A DNA stretch of 64,000 nucleotides from Rhizophagus irregularis. Lineage: Eukaryota; Glomeromycota; Glomeromycetes; Glomerales; Glomeraceae. The notes beneath the pieces were generated by a model. It saw nothing but the letters and a program-made list of their open reading frames with translations, ran no database searches and had not been told where the DNA came from. Both the position numbers and the translations under genes were made by a program. Location of the stretch: NCBI RefSeq assembly GCF_026210795.1, contig NC_089454.1, positions 1,302,001 through 1,366,000 of the forward strand. The letters run 5' to 3'. This document shows, one piece after another, positions 34,800 to 46,406 of this stretch (its first letter is position 1; each line of letters begins with the position of its first letter).

Positions 34800-35135
34800 T
34801 GAAAAAATTATCTATCGTATTGTCAGATAAATGTACGATATGTATCCTATATTTACCCGATATCTATATAACATGTGTCCGATATTATACTGACCAATAT
34901 CTATATGATATTTATACGACATGTATAAGATATGTGCCTGATATTATACTACCCGATATATGTGTAATATGTGCACGATATCTATAATATATATCACCGA
35001 ACTTCTGCATAAACATTACAGATATCAGGTACCCGATATGTGTGTAATTGTTGCATATCGTATACATATCATATACATATCCTACATATATCTGGTACCC
35101 GATATGCAACTGATAGCCTCGATTTTGACCTGTGT
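34800..35135. repeat. Degenerate CGATAT/GTACCCGATATG repeat region
   Basis: Many imperfect copies of CGATATSTATA and GGTACCCGATATG over ~300 bp, closed by TTTTGACCTGTGT at 35123-35135. Frames across it are artefacts of the repeat. Confidence 0.5.
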
Positions 35136-36207
35136 AATCAGCAAAATCGCGTTATTAACGATATTATACCTAGTATAATGGAAAATATTAATAATAATAT
35201 ATTTCCTATTTCTAACGAAATTTTATATGATATAATTCACTCCCTTCATCGTCATCGACATGAAGAGCACCTTAAAAAGAATCGGTCATTGTCAAGAAAA
35301 AACTGCAAGAAAAAAGAAAACATTCCAATTCCAGATGCCACGACGTGAGTAAATAAAGTTTGTACAGTGTAAATATTTGCTTAATACTAACTTCTTATCT
35401 AATACAGAAAAGATTAAAAAGGGGAAGACTAATAAAACATTTACAGATGGTGAAAAATTCATTAGTCAAGAAATTTAAGGATGAAGACTTACAATTAATA
35501 ATTGACAATAACGCTTACCATTCACCTAAGGAATCTGAGACTGATTGCGAAAACGTGAGAAGCAATATTATTGTCAAAGATCTTAAGTGGAGATCTGACA
35601 CAGTGAATATTTCTTCCTGCTTTTATTATTTTTAATTTTACCATTTCTAACTATTTTTAATTTTACTAACTATTTCTACCTATTTTTAATTTATTTACTA
35701 ACTATTTCTAACTATTTTTAATTTTACTAACTATTTTAATTTTTAAGTTACGATTATTTTTGTGTGAATATATTGACCGATTAAGAACTGAACAACCCAA
35801 TAATAGAAAATTACGTGAGCGAGTTATGGGCAATTATTTTTGTAATAATGAACTGGCGGCGCCTTTATTGGCGCCGCATTGGACTCATTCTGGATATAAA
35901 GGAAAGTTAAAGATCGCTCACCCAGCAGCTGGACCAGCGTCAAGACCAGCAGTATGACTTGATGAAATTTGCGGAAAGTGAAAAGTCCTTTAATGATGGA
36001 TATGATGCGACGTTGGAGAAGGGGAGGAAGAAATGGAAGAGACTGTTTTATTAACAAGTACTGACCAACCTTCCAACCAATCTTCCAACCAACCTTCTAA
36101 CCAATCTTCTAACCAATCCTCTAACTAACAACCTTCCGATCAATCCTCCAACCAACAACCTTCTGGCCAACTTTCTGATAATGATTATCTTGAAATGGAC
36201 GATTGAT
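35125..36207 (+). pseudogene. Decayed multi-exon gene with Gln/Ser/Pro repeat end
   Basis: Coding-like pieces in order: FDLCNQQNRVINDIIPSIME, with HSLHRHRHEEHLKKNRSLSR ending at a GTGAGT donor near 35345; after an AG at ~35408, KRLKRGRLIKHLQMVKNSLV and NAYHSPKESETDCENVRS; then at 35760-35957 CEYIDRLRTEQPNNRKLRER and HWTHSGYKGKLKIAHPAAGP; then in another frame LMKFAESEKSFNDGYDATLE and a (QPSNQSSN)n tract encoded by a 12-bp tandem repeat (36065-36145) with an internal stop. A TTTTACTAAC-type tandem run at 35640-35750 sits in an intron. I do not recognise the family. Confidence 0.35.
35856..35877. repeat. GC-rich hairpin inside the decayed gene
   Basis: GCGGCGCC, loop TTTATT, GGCGCCGC. Followed by ATT, it resembles the GC-rich tip of the hairpin at 13449-13491 (ATGCGGC). 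Confidence 0.6.
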
Positions 36208-36768
36208 GGTAGTGATGGTGGTGGTGTTGTGATGGTGGTGATTTCCTATATTTTGTATTCTATTTACCTATTTTTCACTAATAATTTTATGTATATTAAT
36301 TAGTACATACAGTTAATTTTTTTTTTCTAAAAATACTTCCTTCAAATAATATTATTGTAATATTTCTTTTTTCAATTATTTCTTTAATCATCCAACGATG
36401 TTCTTTTTTATAAAAATCTTCGACTTTCTGCCTATTTTTTCTTTATTAAATATCATTCCTTGTATATTCCCTTGTTCATTTTGTACACATTATTTCATCA
36501 TGTATAGTCAAATGATAAATTTTCAGTGGGTAATTAGGAGAATTATTAAATCTTTTAATACAATTGGTGACAAAATTGTTTATTATTTAGAATAAATCAT
36601 TTATTAGCTTATGCAATATAAAAATAATGTGGGTACATACATTTTTATTATGATTTCCATCATTGTTCGGTTTACTAGTAACAGTTAAAAATAAGTTTTA
36701 GATCAGATAAAATCATAAAGCACATTTATTGAATGAGCATCAATCGGCTACATACAAATCATCTATTA
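36208..36768. other. AT-rich spacer, no gene seen
   Basis: Contains a GGTGATGGTGGTGGTG short run at 36210-36240 and otherwise nothing identifiable. Confidence 0.4.
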
Positions 36769-37274
36769 CAGCTATTTGCAAAATAACGGACCAGCTAATT
36801 CGATTTTCGATTGCGTATAAAATTTTTATATACAGCCATACACAGTCATATACGCATAGTTAACTGCTAGAATTATTGTGATATAACTGCAGATGATTGC
36901 ATATGAAAAATTCAAAAAATGAGTTTGACGGTCCGGGCAGATATTACCATGCATATGACTGCATATGAAAATCTCATACGCAGTCGAAAAATGAATTACA
37001 GCTATTTGCATAAATAACGGACCACCTGATCCGATTTTTTACTGTGTATGAAATTTTCATACACAGCTATACACAGTTATACATGCTAGAATTATTGTGA
37101 TATAACTGCGGATGACTGCATATGAAAAATTCAAAAAATGAGTTTGACGGTCTGGAAAGATATTACCATGCATATGACTGCGTATAAAAATTTCATACGC
37201 AGTCGAAAAATGAATTAGGTGGTCCATTATTTTCACAAATAGCTGTAAGTGGTCCATTATTTCGCAAATAGCTG
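36769..37274. mobile_element. TA-flanked MITE with duplicated core
   Basis: Inverted ends CAGCTATTTGC ... (GTGGTCC near the right end), flanked by TA at 36767-36768 and 37275-37276. The core is a ~235-bp direct duplication, units from about 36769 and 37006, each with CTAGAATTATTGTGATATAA and GCATATGACTGC. The right terminal sequence GTGGTCCATTATT..GCAAATAGCTG is itself doubled. Confidence 0.75.
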
Positions 37275-37275
37275 T

Positions 37276-37625
37276 AATCTGTATCAATTGGACATATGCC
37301 TGATTGGTACCCAATTGACAATAATTCAACCTGCTGATAGCTGATTGATGACTGATGGTCAACAATATCTAATTGGCAACCAATCGGTCAACTTCCAATA
37401 TAGATGACAGATGGCTGATTGTTTACCGATTGTTAAACTGGCACCAATCAGTCACCAATTGGCACCAATTGGTCATACAACTGATGTGTAGCCGATTGAA
37501 ATAAATGCCTGATTGATGACCGGTTGGTATCTGAATAAATGAATCAGTAACAGATCAGTTACCAATAAGGTACCAATCAGTTATATGACCGATTGATGAC
37601 CGGTATATTATATTTTGACCTGTGT
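37276..37625. repeat. Degenerate CCGATTGG/CAATTGGTACC repeat region
   Basis: About twenty imperfect copies of short motifs around ACCAATTGG, TGATTGATGACC and their inverses, closed by TTTTGACCTGTGT at 37613-37625, the same terminal motif as the region ending at 35135. Confidence 0.5.
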
Positions 37626-37773
37626 CGAGACGAATCTAATGATATAAATTTTATTAAAATCGAATTACTGGTTGTATTAAAAACAGGGTATGTAAGATAA
37701 CAAAATTTTGAAACTACTCCTGTAATACACAACTTTTGAAAAATTTTAATATAAACTTTACGCAAACTTGAAT

Positions 37774-38809
37774 GTGAGTTATAAGGGTTGATCACCCTAT
37801 CTCAGTGGTATGTGACTGAGACCCTCATTAAGCCTGAGTATGGTGAGGTTGCAGGTTCAATTCTGCCAATCACAGAAATAAAACAAATTTTACTGCGGAC
37901 GCTACCACCAATAGCGTGAAGGTACAGGGATTAGTTGGATTGGATTGCATCTTGGTGTATTAGTATGTATGGTAACGGCCACATATTTCAACAAAGAGCC
38001 TCGATGTCCTTTCCACGTTCCCTAAGAGGTCATTGGTATGTTCGGAGTCCTGTCTTGGTGGTCACTGCTTGCATACCATTGGGGAGGTGTCTTGTCTTGG
38101 TGGTCACTGGTAAGAACTATACCACTGGGGGTGTGGCTAGCTTTACTGCGTGGAGTTAGTCGTGCTAGATGGATACCTTAAATGGTAAAGTCAGGTTGCA
38201 ATGTCTTCATAGTAGTTTACCTTTTGTTAGATTTAGACCAACCTGTATGTTCCTGAACAGATGGTATTGGGATAAGGTATGGGGTTTGATTCCCCACCGT
38301 ACTTGGCTCCTGGTTGGTGATCCTTGGTGGTATGGTAGCCACTATAAAAAGTTAACCCTGGAGATTCCTTGAGGTTTCCTGTCCTGGTGGTCACGGTCTG
38401 TGTTATTAGTTCTTCACAGCTACCACTGGAGGTTCACAACTGTACCATCGGTAATAGATAATCGTGGGCTGTAGAGGCCTTTGAGTGAGACCTAGTACCT
38501 AAGATGGTAATATGGAAGGGTTCTAGATGGTTACCCAATATCACGAAAGCCACCACTGTACCATTAGCTGGGGAACTCGTGAATAAATATACTGGCTAGA
38601 GGCTACCTTACAGTGGGTGAATGGTTAGTAGAGAAGGCCACATGGGGTTGGGTCTTGGCCCAAGATGGTTTTAGGACGTGCTATACAAACCCCGTATAGG
38701 TAGTGTAGTATCATGAAAATGGTGCTGCCCCTGTGGGAATGTGACAAGTGCGATGGGATCCTTCTTAGGATGACCATTCCTTCCAAAGTATAATAATATA
38801 TCCTCAAAT
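37774..38809 (+). repeat. 1.04-kb tandem repeat E with tRNA-like head, unit 1
   Basis: Begins GTGAGTTATAAGGGTTGATC, and the next unit starts with the same sequence at 38810. Near the start, TATCTCAGTGGTAT resembles a pol III A box, and about 60 nt further on GGTTCAATTCTGCC resembles a B box; this ~85-nt part looks tRNA-derived. The remaining ~950 bp is unusually GC-rich for the window, with repeated GTCTTGGTGGTCACTG motifs and no lasting open frame. It also contains GGTTTGATTCCCCACC at 38282, another B-box-like segment. Confidence 0.75.
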
Positions 38810-38892
38810 GTGAGTTATGTAAGGTTGATCACCCTATCTCAGTGGTATATGACTGAGACCCTCATTAAGCCTGAGTATGGTGAGGTCCCAGG

Positions 38893-39611
38893 TAGTGCTT
38901 CGATCCGTTTCTAGTCCATCCGGATGAATCCAGATGAATCCAGATTTTTTTTTCATCCGGATATCCGGTTTTGATCCGGATTTTGATCCAGATGAAAAAT
39001 ATCCGGATTCATCTAGAATCCGGATAGAAAAAAAAATTTTTTTCTAATATTTTTTATAGATTTTGTAATAAATAAATAGTCTATTAGTTTCGCAACTGAT
39101 AAATAATTTTGTAATATATAAATTTTGTCATGAACAATGATAAATTGATGATTAGTAAAAAATTATTTATTTATTATTAATTTATTTAATATAATTAAAG
39201 TGAAAATTATTTTTACATTTTTATTAATCTTATTAAGTAAAATCATAATTTAAGACGCAATATTGTTTTTTAAGCCTGATTTTATCAAAATTTGAATAAA
39301 ATTTGTAACTCAGGCCAAATTAATAGTGCCGGTCCAAATTACGATAAAATAAGCTAATTCAAATTCAATAATCAAATCGGAAAAAAGGCTACAAAATTTA
39401 AAAAAAACCTACTAAATTGTATTAATAAGTATCATTATCTCTAATATGGATCGTCATATGCAATTTAAAAAATTTTATATATGAAATCTGATCCGGATTC
39501 TGGATTTCACCTGGATTTCTGACCCGGATTTCAATCCAAATCAAACCAGATATAATCCGGATTTTTTTTTGTATAATCCGGATGACAGATTTCATCCGGA
39601 TCGAAGCACTA
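38893..39611. mobile_element. 719-bp hAT MITE inside repeat E
   Basis: Inverted ends TAGTGCTTCGATCCG at both sides. The 8-bp target duplication is GTCCCAGG (38885-38892) / GTTCCAGG (39612-39619), one mismatch. Subterminal regions are dense in ATCCGGAT motifs. It splits the tRNA-like head of repeat E between the A and B boxes. The end sequence is related to the hAT end at 17101-17118. Confidence 0.85.
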
Positions 39612-39945
39612 GTTCCAGGTTCAATTCCACTGATTATAGAAATAAAACGAATTTTTACTACCAAAAGCATAAAGGTATAGGGATTAGTTGGATTGGATTG
39701 CATTTTGGTGTATTAGTATGTATGGTAACAGCCGCATATTTTAACAAAGAGCCTTGATGTCCTTTTTACGTTCCCTAAGAGGTCATTGGTAGGTTCAGTG
39801 TCCTGTATTTGAGGTCACTGCTTGCATACCTTAGGGGTGGTGTCTTGTCTTAGTGATCACTGGTAAGAACTATACCACTAAGAGTGTGACAAGCTTTACT
39901 GTGTGGAGTTTGTCGTGCTAGATGGGTACCATAAATGGTAACAAT

Positions 39946-42125
39946 ATTTATTTATTTTATTTATTTTATGTAAAGCCGGCAGGGACTATAAAACTGAGCA
40001 TGATTCTGAAGTAATACAACCCAACTAAAGCCTACCATCGAATTCCAGAGGAGCTGGAGCCCAACCTGAACTTCCTGAAAATAAAAGACCTGCACTATTA
40101 CCACTACCGATAATAATCCAGAAGAACACACTGGGTGAAAAATAGGGGGGGAAAAAAAAGTGGAGAGGACAAGTCCCCTTTCCAAGAAATTGTGGTGCAT
40201 ACACATAAATCTATTCTATCCTAAAAAATAATACAATTCTGAAATTTGTAAAACCGCTAATTAAAGCATAAACTAAACTAGTTTCTGTAATAAAGTTAAA
40301 ATCTCTGCTAAAACCACCTTGTTATCTTTATTACCACCCTTAATCTTCGAGGTATTCTTTGCCTTCTTCTGATTTTTTGGGTGTTTCTCCTTCTGGTTAT
40401 TATTTTTTGGGACTTTCTTTGAAGATGTAGGTTTATCCTTCTTCTTAGGCTGTTTACTTTCCAAATTTTGATCAGACTTACCTGACTTTTTCGTACTCGG
40501 TGTATTTTTAGTCTTCAGTTTATTGTGTGTTTTCTTCAAGGTAGGAATGGAGTGTCGACACCATTTTAACTCCTTACCATCAGGTACGAAAAACTGTGGC
40601 GTATCTAAGGCCCTTAGTGTGGTCTCCCAATTAAGGTTGCTTGCCGAAACCTAGGGTTTAGGCAAGATGGCATTTCGCTGAAAAGCGAAATTCTGCCGAA
40701 ACTATATTAAAGTTATATTAAAAAACTGGCGAAACTTTGGAGAAAGGCGAAACTGCCGAAACTTATTATAAATGCCGAAACTGCCGAAACTCTGCCGAAA
40801 CTATAATAAATATATAGTAAAATTTTGATGAAACTAATCATAGGATTTTGAAGAGGTTTAGACAAGCAACCTTACTCCCAATTCTCAAAATAGGCCACAA
40901 GTTTCCTCCTTCCTTTACTTGTTTGAATAACTTTAAATGAGCTAGCACTGCACTTCATTAAAAGTTCACATGGTTTACAGTCCATCCACAAGGTAGCCAT
41001 CGTCATATCCTCCGGAATGTCATGAATAACGGCTTGGAACTTTTCACGTTGTTTTCTTTCTCGTAAAGTCCAACTTGCAGGGAACCATCTAACAGGTATA
41101 CCTCCCAGGTCTGTCGTCCAATATTTATTAAACTGGGAAAGGGCAAAAGAGGAAAGTGCTATTTTGACTTGAAGAGTCTGATACTTATGTTGCCGTTTAA
41201 TGGAACATTTAATAGCGTTCCCCCAAAGTTTTAACTCTGCTAGTATTTTCTGCAGGTCCCAGGTATACGGGATATCGTAAACTATTATATCTCAGATTCG
41301 CTCTTGCTCCTCTCCGACAGCTTCGTATCCTGTCAGTATCTGTGTAGCCTCCAGTTCAGATGATTTCTTTCCCTTATGGGAATTTTTGGCTGATGTTTTC
41401 ACATCAGGTTTTGCCTTTGTTGATTGGTTCGCGACTTGTTTATCATCTGTAACACGCGCCTTTATTTATCTTTCTTCTGGGAGTTTTCGGGTATTACAGG
41501 AGGATCAACCGGGGTCATTACTATATCAGGCATTGATGGAAGCTTAATAGGTACTGAATCTGGTGGTTTTTGGAATCCTTGGCGTAAAAGATCATCTTCA
41601 TCAAGCGGCATATGTGATGCATCCATCAGATAATCATCAGTATTCTGAGATTCATCATCATCGTCATCATCGTCATCACCCATATCGCCAAAATTGCAAA
41701 GGAATTGGTGTGAAAAATTATCTCAAGACCTGGACGCAGCATATAGCGCTATAGAAAATATTAGCGAAAGGATGGTGGGTTGTATATTCATAGCTTGGGC
41801 TTGTGAAGTGAAGTTCGCAGGGTTGGCTGTTTTGCCAAACCGCTCTATCAGTATCTGGGCTTTATCCTTAGGTACTGAGGGGTTTTTTTCAAATAAGTCC
41901 TTGAGGAAACCGTCCTGTACAAAAGAACTTAAGTGGTGTGTAAAAGTTTGAAAATAAATTTCGTTAAACTTGGAAACGAAGTCTAAAGCTTCTTTGTTCG
42001 ATGTTCGGCTCTTATCCATAGACATTTTTTATTTTTATGTAATAAAATTTAATAAAGGGGATTATTTTTTTTAAAAAATTATTACGCAGAAATTTTTGTA
42101 AAAAATGTATTCGGGAAAGAGTTTT
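39946..42125 (-). mobile_element. ORF1-only non-LTR-like retroposon, copy 3 with TSD
   Basis: Minus-strand copy with a perfect 15-bp target duplication ATAAATGGTAACAAT (39931-39945 and 42126-42140). A TTTA-type run at 39946-39968 forms the 3' tail. Protein blocks: MSMDKSRTSNKEALDFVSKF, HLSSFVQDGFLKDLFEKNPS and MNIQPTILSLIFSIALYAAS (41723-42025); an Asp-rich linker (41462-41683); the RRM-like block in broken frames around 41320-41000 (GGIPVRWFPASWTLRERK conserved); and a Lys-rich end with VVLAEILTLLQKLV (40273-40539). It is interrupted by a 243-bp hAT MITE at 40632-40874. The 3' UTR (39970-40262) is unlike that of copy 2. Confidence 0.8.
40632..40874. mobile_element. 243-bp hAT MITE, family M2 copy 1
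   Basis: Inverted ends TAAGGTTGCTTG, flanked by a perfect 8-bp duplication CTCCCAAT (40624-40631 and 40875-40882). The other retroposon copies read straight through this point, giving an empty-site comparison. The inside has GCCGAAACT repeated. Confidence 0.9.
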
Positions 42126-42741
42126 ATAAATGGTAACAATGTTTTCATGGTAGTTTACCTTCTAATAGGTTTAGACCAACCTGTATATTCCTGAACCAAT
42201 AGTATTGGGGATAGGTATGGAGTTCTATTTCCCACCGTATTCGGCTTCTGGTTGGTGATCCTTGGTGGTATGGTAGCCACTATAAAAAGGTGATCCTGGA
42301 GATTCCTTGAGGTTTCCTGTCCTGGTGGTTATAGTTTATAGTTTGTGTTAGTGTACCTTCACAACTACCACTAGGGGTTCACAACTGTACCATCGGTAGT
42401 AAGTAATCACGGGCTGTAGTGGCCTTTAAGTGAGACCTAGTACCTAAGATGGTGGTATAGAAGGTTACTCGATATCACGAAAACCACTACTGTACCATTA
42501 GCTGGAGAACTCTTGACAAAAATATACTGGCTAGAGGCTACCTTACAGTGGGTGAATGGTTAGTAGAGAAGGCCATATAGGATTAGGTCTTGGCCCAAGA
42601 TGGTTTCAGGATGTACTATATGACAACCCACTGATGTTAGTATCCTATATGGTGCTGACCACTCTAGGGTGTTGTGACATGTGTGATGAGGTCTTATACG
42701 GATGACCATTCCTTCCAGAGTATAATATAATATTCTCAAAT

Positions 42742-43063
42742 GTGAGTTATATCAGTATTGTTCAGGGTCCTCCCATATGGGTATGTAAAATATTGAATAT
42801 ATACAGTATGTAATAATACTATAAATATACTGTTTGCAAAATATGAAAATATAGTATACTAATAGTATATATAATGTTTTCTAAAAAAAGAAAATTAAAA
42901 AGATTTTTTAAAAAAAAGTTTTGAGGTAAACACCTCAAAACTTACCGTTTCATTTTTAAAATGTTTTCAAAAAATATCAAAGTTTTGAATTAATAAATGA
43001 TTTAAAATTTACTCTTTTATTTTTCTGAAAGGAAATTTCTAATATTTTTAATTTATAATAAAA
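42742..43063. other. AT-rich spacer
   Basis: Contains short TATAGTAT-type inverted motifs and an inverted pair around GTTTTGAGGTAAACACCTCAAAAC at 42918-42942. No gene. Confidence 0.4.
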
Positions 43064-43345
43064 GTGAAAGGGAAGGGAAAAAGAAGAATGAAAAGAGAAA
43101 AGGGAAAATGAAAAGGAAAAGGACAAAAAGAAAGGAAGAAAAAAAGAGAAAGAGAAAATAAAATGAAAAGAGAAGAGAAAATGAAAAAGAATAAAAAAAT
43201 AGAATAAAAAAAATGAAAGGGAAAGGAAAATAAAATGAAAAAAAAGGAGAGAACGAAAAGGAAAAAAAAATAAAATGAAAAGGGATGAGGAGAATGAAAG
43301 GAAAAAGGAAAAAAGAAAAAGAAAAGGTGAAATGATAAAAAAGTG
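43064..43345 (+). repeat. ~280-bp purine-rich (GA) tract
   Basis: Almost only A and G with short units such as GAAAAGGAAAAG and AATGAAAAG; pyrimidines are mostly T in ATGAAA. It is the longest strand-asymmetric tract in the window. Confidence 0.8.
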
Positions 43346-44559
43346 GAAATAAAGACCGTAAGAAAAAAAATTAAGTTTTGCTAAAAAAAGCTTAATTTTT
43401 TTTTTATTATACTGCAGCTAAGCTGTGGTAATTATCAAGTAATATCACATAATATAACTATACAAGTGATATATAATTTTATATAAATAGGATAGATGTA
43501 TATATATATCTAACTAATAAACTTTACGAAAAGCTCCTCTTCTGTAAACAGATAAAGACCATAAAGTACCTATAGGAAGAAAACCATTACTACTCTCTTT
43601 GCCTATTTATAGTAATAAAAAAAGGAAGTCTTCAGTAACATATCCGCTGATTTGCGGAATTTGCCGATCATCAGTTATGTGGTGCAGTACCGATTAAAAT
43701 CGATCAAAACCCGTTCCTACATAAGAAAAAATGTCAAAAAATATATAAAAAAACTTTTAAGATCTCTCCCAAAATATTTACCTCTTTAATCCGAAGCCAG
43801 TAAAAGAAGTTTCTAGAAAAAAAAGGAAAAAAATATTATAAAGTTAGTTTATTAAAAAAAACAAAAGAAAAACTTTACAAAATTCAGAATATTTAATGAT
43901 TTAACGAAAAAAAATTAACTGAAAAATAATTAATAATAAATATCAAATAGATTTTAATTAAACAACTAATCAATACATAATCTAAATTCGCTAAAACATC
44001 ATTATTAATATTTAGAGTTATTTATTTATTGAAAAGATTTTTTTTGAATAATTTTGCTTTCTAAATAAATTTTTTCTATAAACTATAAAAAAAAAAATAA
44101 AAAAACAGCTCCAAGTTGTATCTAATATAAAATAATTACAAATATACTTGCAAAAATTCTTAACTTACTTGATGTAAAAACTGTTTGAAAAGTTGATGGG
44201 GAAGTTGATGGGGAGTTTAATAGGGAGTTTACGAAAGAAAAAAATTTTTTTAACGCTACTTTTTGTTGAAGTAATTTCTTAATATCTGTCATATGATCAT
44301 GTAGCACAAGTGTGATCATTTTTGCAAAACTTAATTTACCTAATTTTTATTAAATTATTGTCAAATTCCTTAATTTAGACGAATTTTGTTAATTCCGCAG
44401 ATCGGCGGATATGATAAGATTTAGTATTAAATTAAACAACATATTATAATACATTATATTGATACATTATTAATATTAATTATAAATTTAATAATATTTG
44501 TGATTTTTATAAATAAATAAAAAATTTTTACATTTTAATGTAATCAAGTGTAATGCTAT
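43346..44559. other. AT-rich region without a clear gene
   Basis: No convincing frame. Short GC-richer motifs (GCAGATCGGCGGATATG near 44398, and its inverse near 43640, CATATCCGCTGATTTGCGG) suggest the ends of a degraded ~750-bp inverted-repeat element, but no target duplication was found. Confidence 0.35.
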
Positions 44560-44775
44560 ATTATCCAGTATAATTATAGTATTTTTTTATGTTTTTTTAG
44601 TGCAATTCCACATTTTCTAGCATAATGTTACATTTTTTAGTATAATGTAAAATTTTTTAAAAAATATGATAATTATAGTACTTTTTAGTGTAATACTATA
44701 TTATTGTCTAGTATAATTGTAGTATATTTTAGTGTAATGCTATATAATTTAGTATAGTGCTACATTTTTCAGTAT
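44560..44775 (+). repeat. Degenerate tandem repeat, TTTTAGTGTAATGCTATAT-like unit
   Basis: Roughly eight imperfect copies of about 25-30 bp; similar sequence recurs at 45850-45900. Confidence 0.6.
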
Positions 44776-44900
44776 AATTTAATTGCAGATCTGCCTAAAA
44801 TCGGTACTGCGTTACTAATAAAATTTGGGGTTAAATTTGCCGATTTTGTACTAGAACACAAACTTCAAAAAAGGATATCTCATAGATAACATATTGACTA

Positions 44901-45338
44901 CGTGCGATACAACTTAGCCCCGCAATTAAATTTGATGAAATTTAAATCACTACTATTCATTCAAAAAAAAAGATAAACATAAAGTATAAACGTACAATGA
45001 TAAATCAGATTAAGCTTAATTAAACTATGTTTTTAAATTTTCTATAAAGTATTTTTTAATAAAGTAGTAGCAATTCAAAGTTGAAATATTTTACTATTAA
45101 ATTAAATATTTCGTTCATTTTATTCACCAGAATTACATATAATTCTGGCCAAAATTACTTTCGTTTAATTATTAACTATGTAAATTTGGCTAAAATTACG
45201 TATAATTCTAGCTAGAATTAAGAATTATAACTTTAATTAAATAAATCTGACCAATAAAATTACAGGATTAAGTATTACATAATATAAAAAATTTGGCCGC
45301 TTAAAAATTTTTTTGTTGGGACTAGGTTGTATACACTG
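44901..45338. mobile_element. TA-flanked MITE, family M1 copy 2
   Basis: 438 bp and nearly identical to 33747-34163 over its whole length. The left end has lost a base or two of CAGTG; the right end GGTTGTATACACTG|TA is intact. Confidence 0.85.
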
Positions 45339-45964
45339 TATAAAAAAAATCATATGATATACTGAAAAAATACTTGAAAAAAATGAATTTGCAAAAAAAA
45401 GTTATACATTCATATTGCAAAATAATGAGTTTACTATGCGTGCGCGTCAGATTTACACCTTAAAATATACCAAATTTCAATATTTCATTTTACTATATTG
45501 CATTATTTACATTAAAAACCTATAATTTTTAGCTTCTAAAGTTGTTTTTAAAAGCTTTTTTGAAATATTTTTATTATTAAAAACAAGTGAAAATTGAAGA
45601 AACCCAGTTACAGAAATATAATTATAAAATTTTTTGGCAAATATGACTTGTTATAAAATGAAAGAAAATATTGTATTTATGATATTTCTGTTTGTAAAAT
45701 GGTTGAAACTTATTTTGCACGCAAGATGCAAAAAATGCTTTTTTTTATTATCGCTATTATTCCCAAATTTTATTAGTAACGCAGTGCTGATTTTAGGCAG
45801 ATCGGCAATTAATGTAATATGGAATTTTCCAAAAAATGTGATAATTGTGATACTTTTTAGTATAATTTAGTAAAATACTACATTTTTCAGTGTAATGCTA
45901 TATTTATTATTAAGCAACATTTGACTAAAAAGACGTAAAATTTACTAAAAATATAGAATTTTTA

Positions 45965-46406
45965 TAAAAAATGCATCATTTACCAGAAAATCAAAATATT
46001 TAACAAAATTAGATTTTAATTAACAATGTTACAACAATTTTATGAAATATTATTAAAATGTAAAATTTTCATAAAAATGCACTATTTAGCAGAAAATTGG
46101 AATATTTGACAAAAAAAGTAAAATTTGATTTTTGTTATAATGATATTATATTAGTGACAATACAAGATACACATAAAAATGCACTATTTGACGAAAATCA
46201 GAATATTTGACAAAAAAAAAGCAAAATTTGATTTAATTGATAATGTTATAACAATATTATGAAATATTGTTACAATAATATTACATTGGTGGCAAATGCA
46301 GAATTTTCATAAAAATGTACCATTTGGAAATATTTGACAAAAAAAAAGCAAAATTTGATTTTAATTTTTTAATTGACAATGTTATAATAATATTATGAAA
46401 TGTTAC
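45965..46406 (+). repeat. Degenerate ~100-135-bp tandem array
   Basis: Four units each beginning AAAAATGCAYYATTT and containing GAATATTTGACAAAAAA and AATGTTATAACAATATTATG. The array continues after the MITE at 46651, so the MITE landed inside it. Confidence 0.65.

Larger units (their letters stand above)
38810..42741 (+). repeat. 1.04-kb tandem repeat E, unit 2, interrupted twice
   Basis: Same sequence as unit 1 but split by the hAT MITE at 38893-39611 and by the retroposon at 39946-42125. Subtracting both inserts and their target duplications leaves about 1010 bp, matching unit 1 (1036 bp). A third unit begins at 42742 (GTGAGTTATATCAG) but diverges at once. Confidence 0.8.

Noticed and set aside
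34799-35178. Several Tyr/Ile-rich frames in the CGATAT region
   Set aside because: Artefacts of the degenerate short repeat; no start context, and both strands open.
37790-37876. Functional tRNA gene
   Set aside because: A- and B-box-like motifs are present, but no convincing acceptor stem or anticodon arm could be drawn, and it is part of a repeated 1-kb unit.
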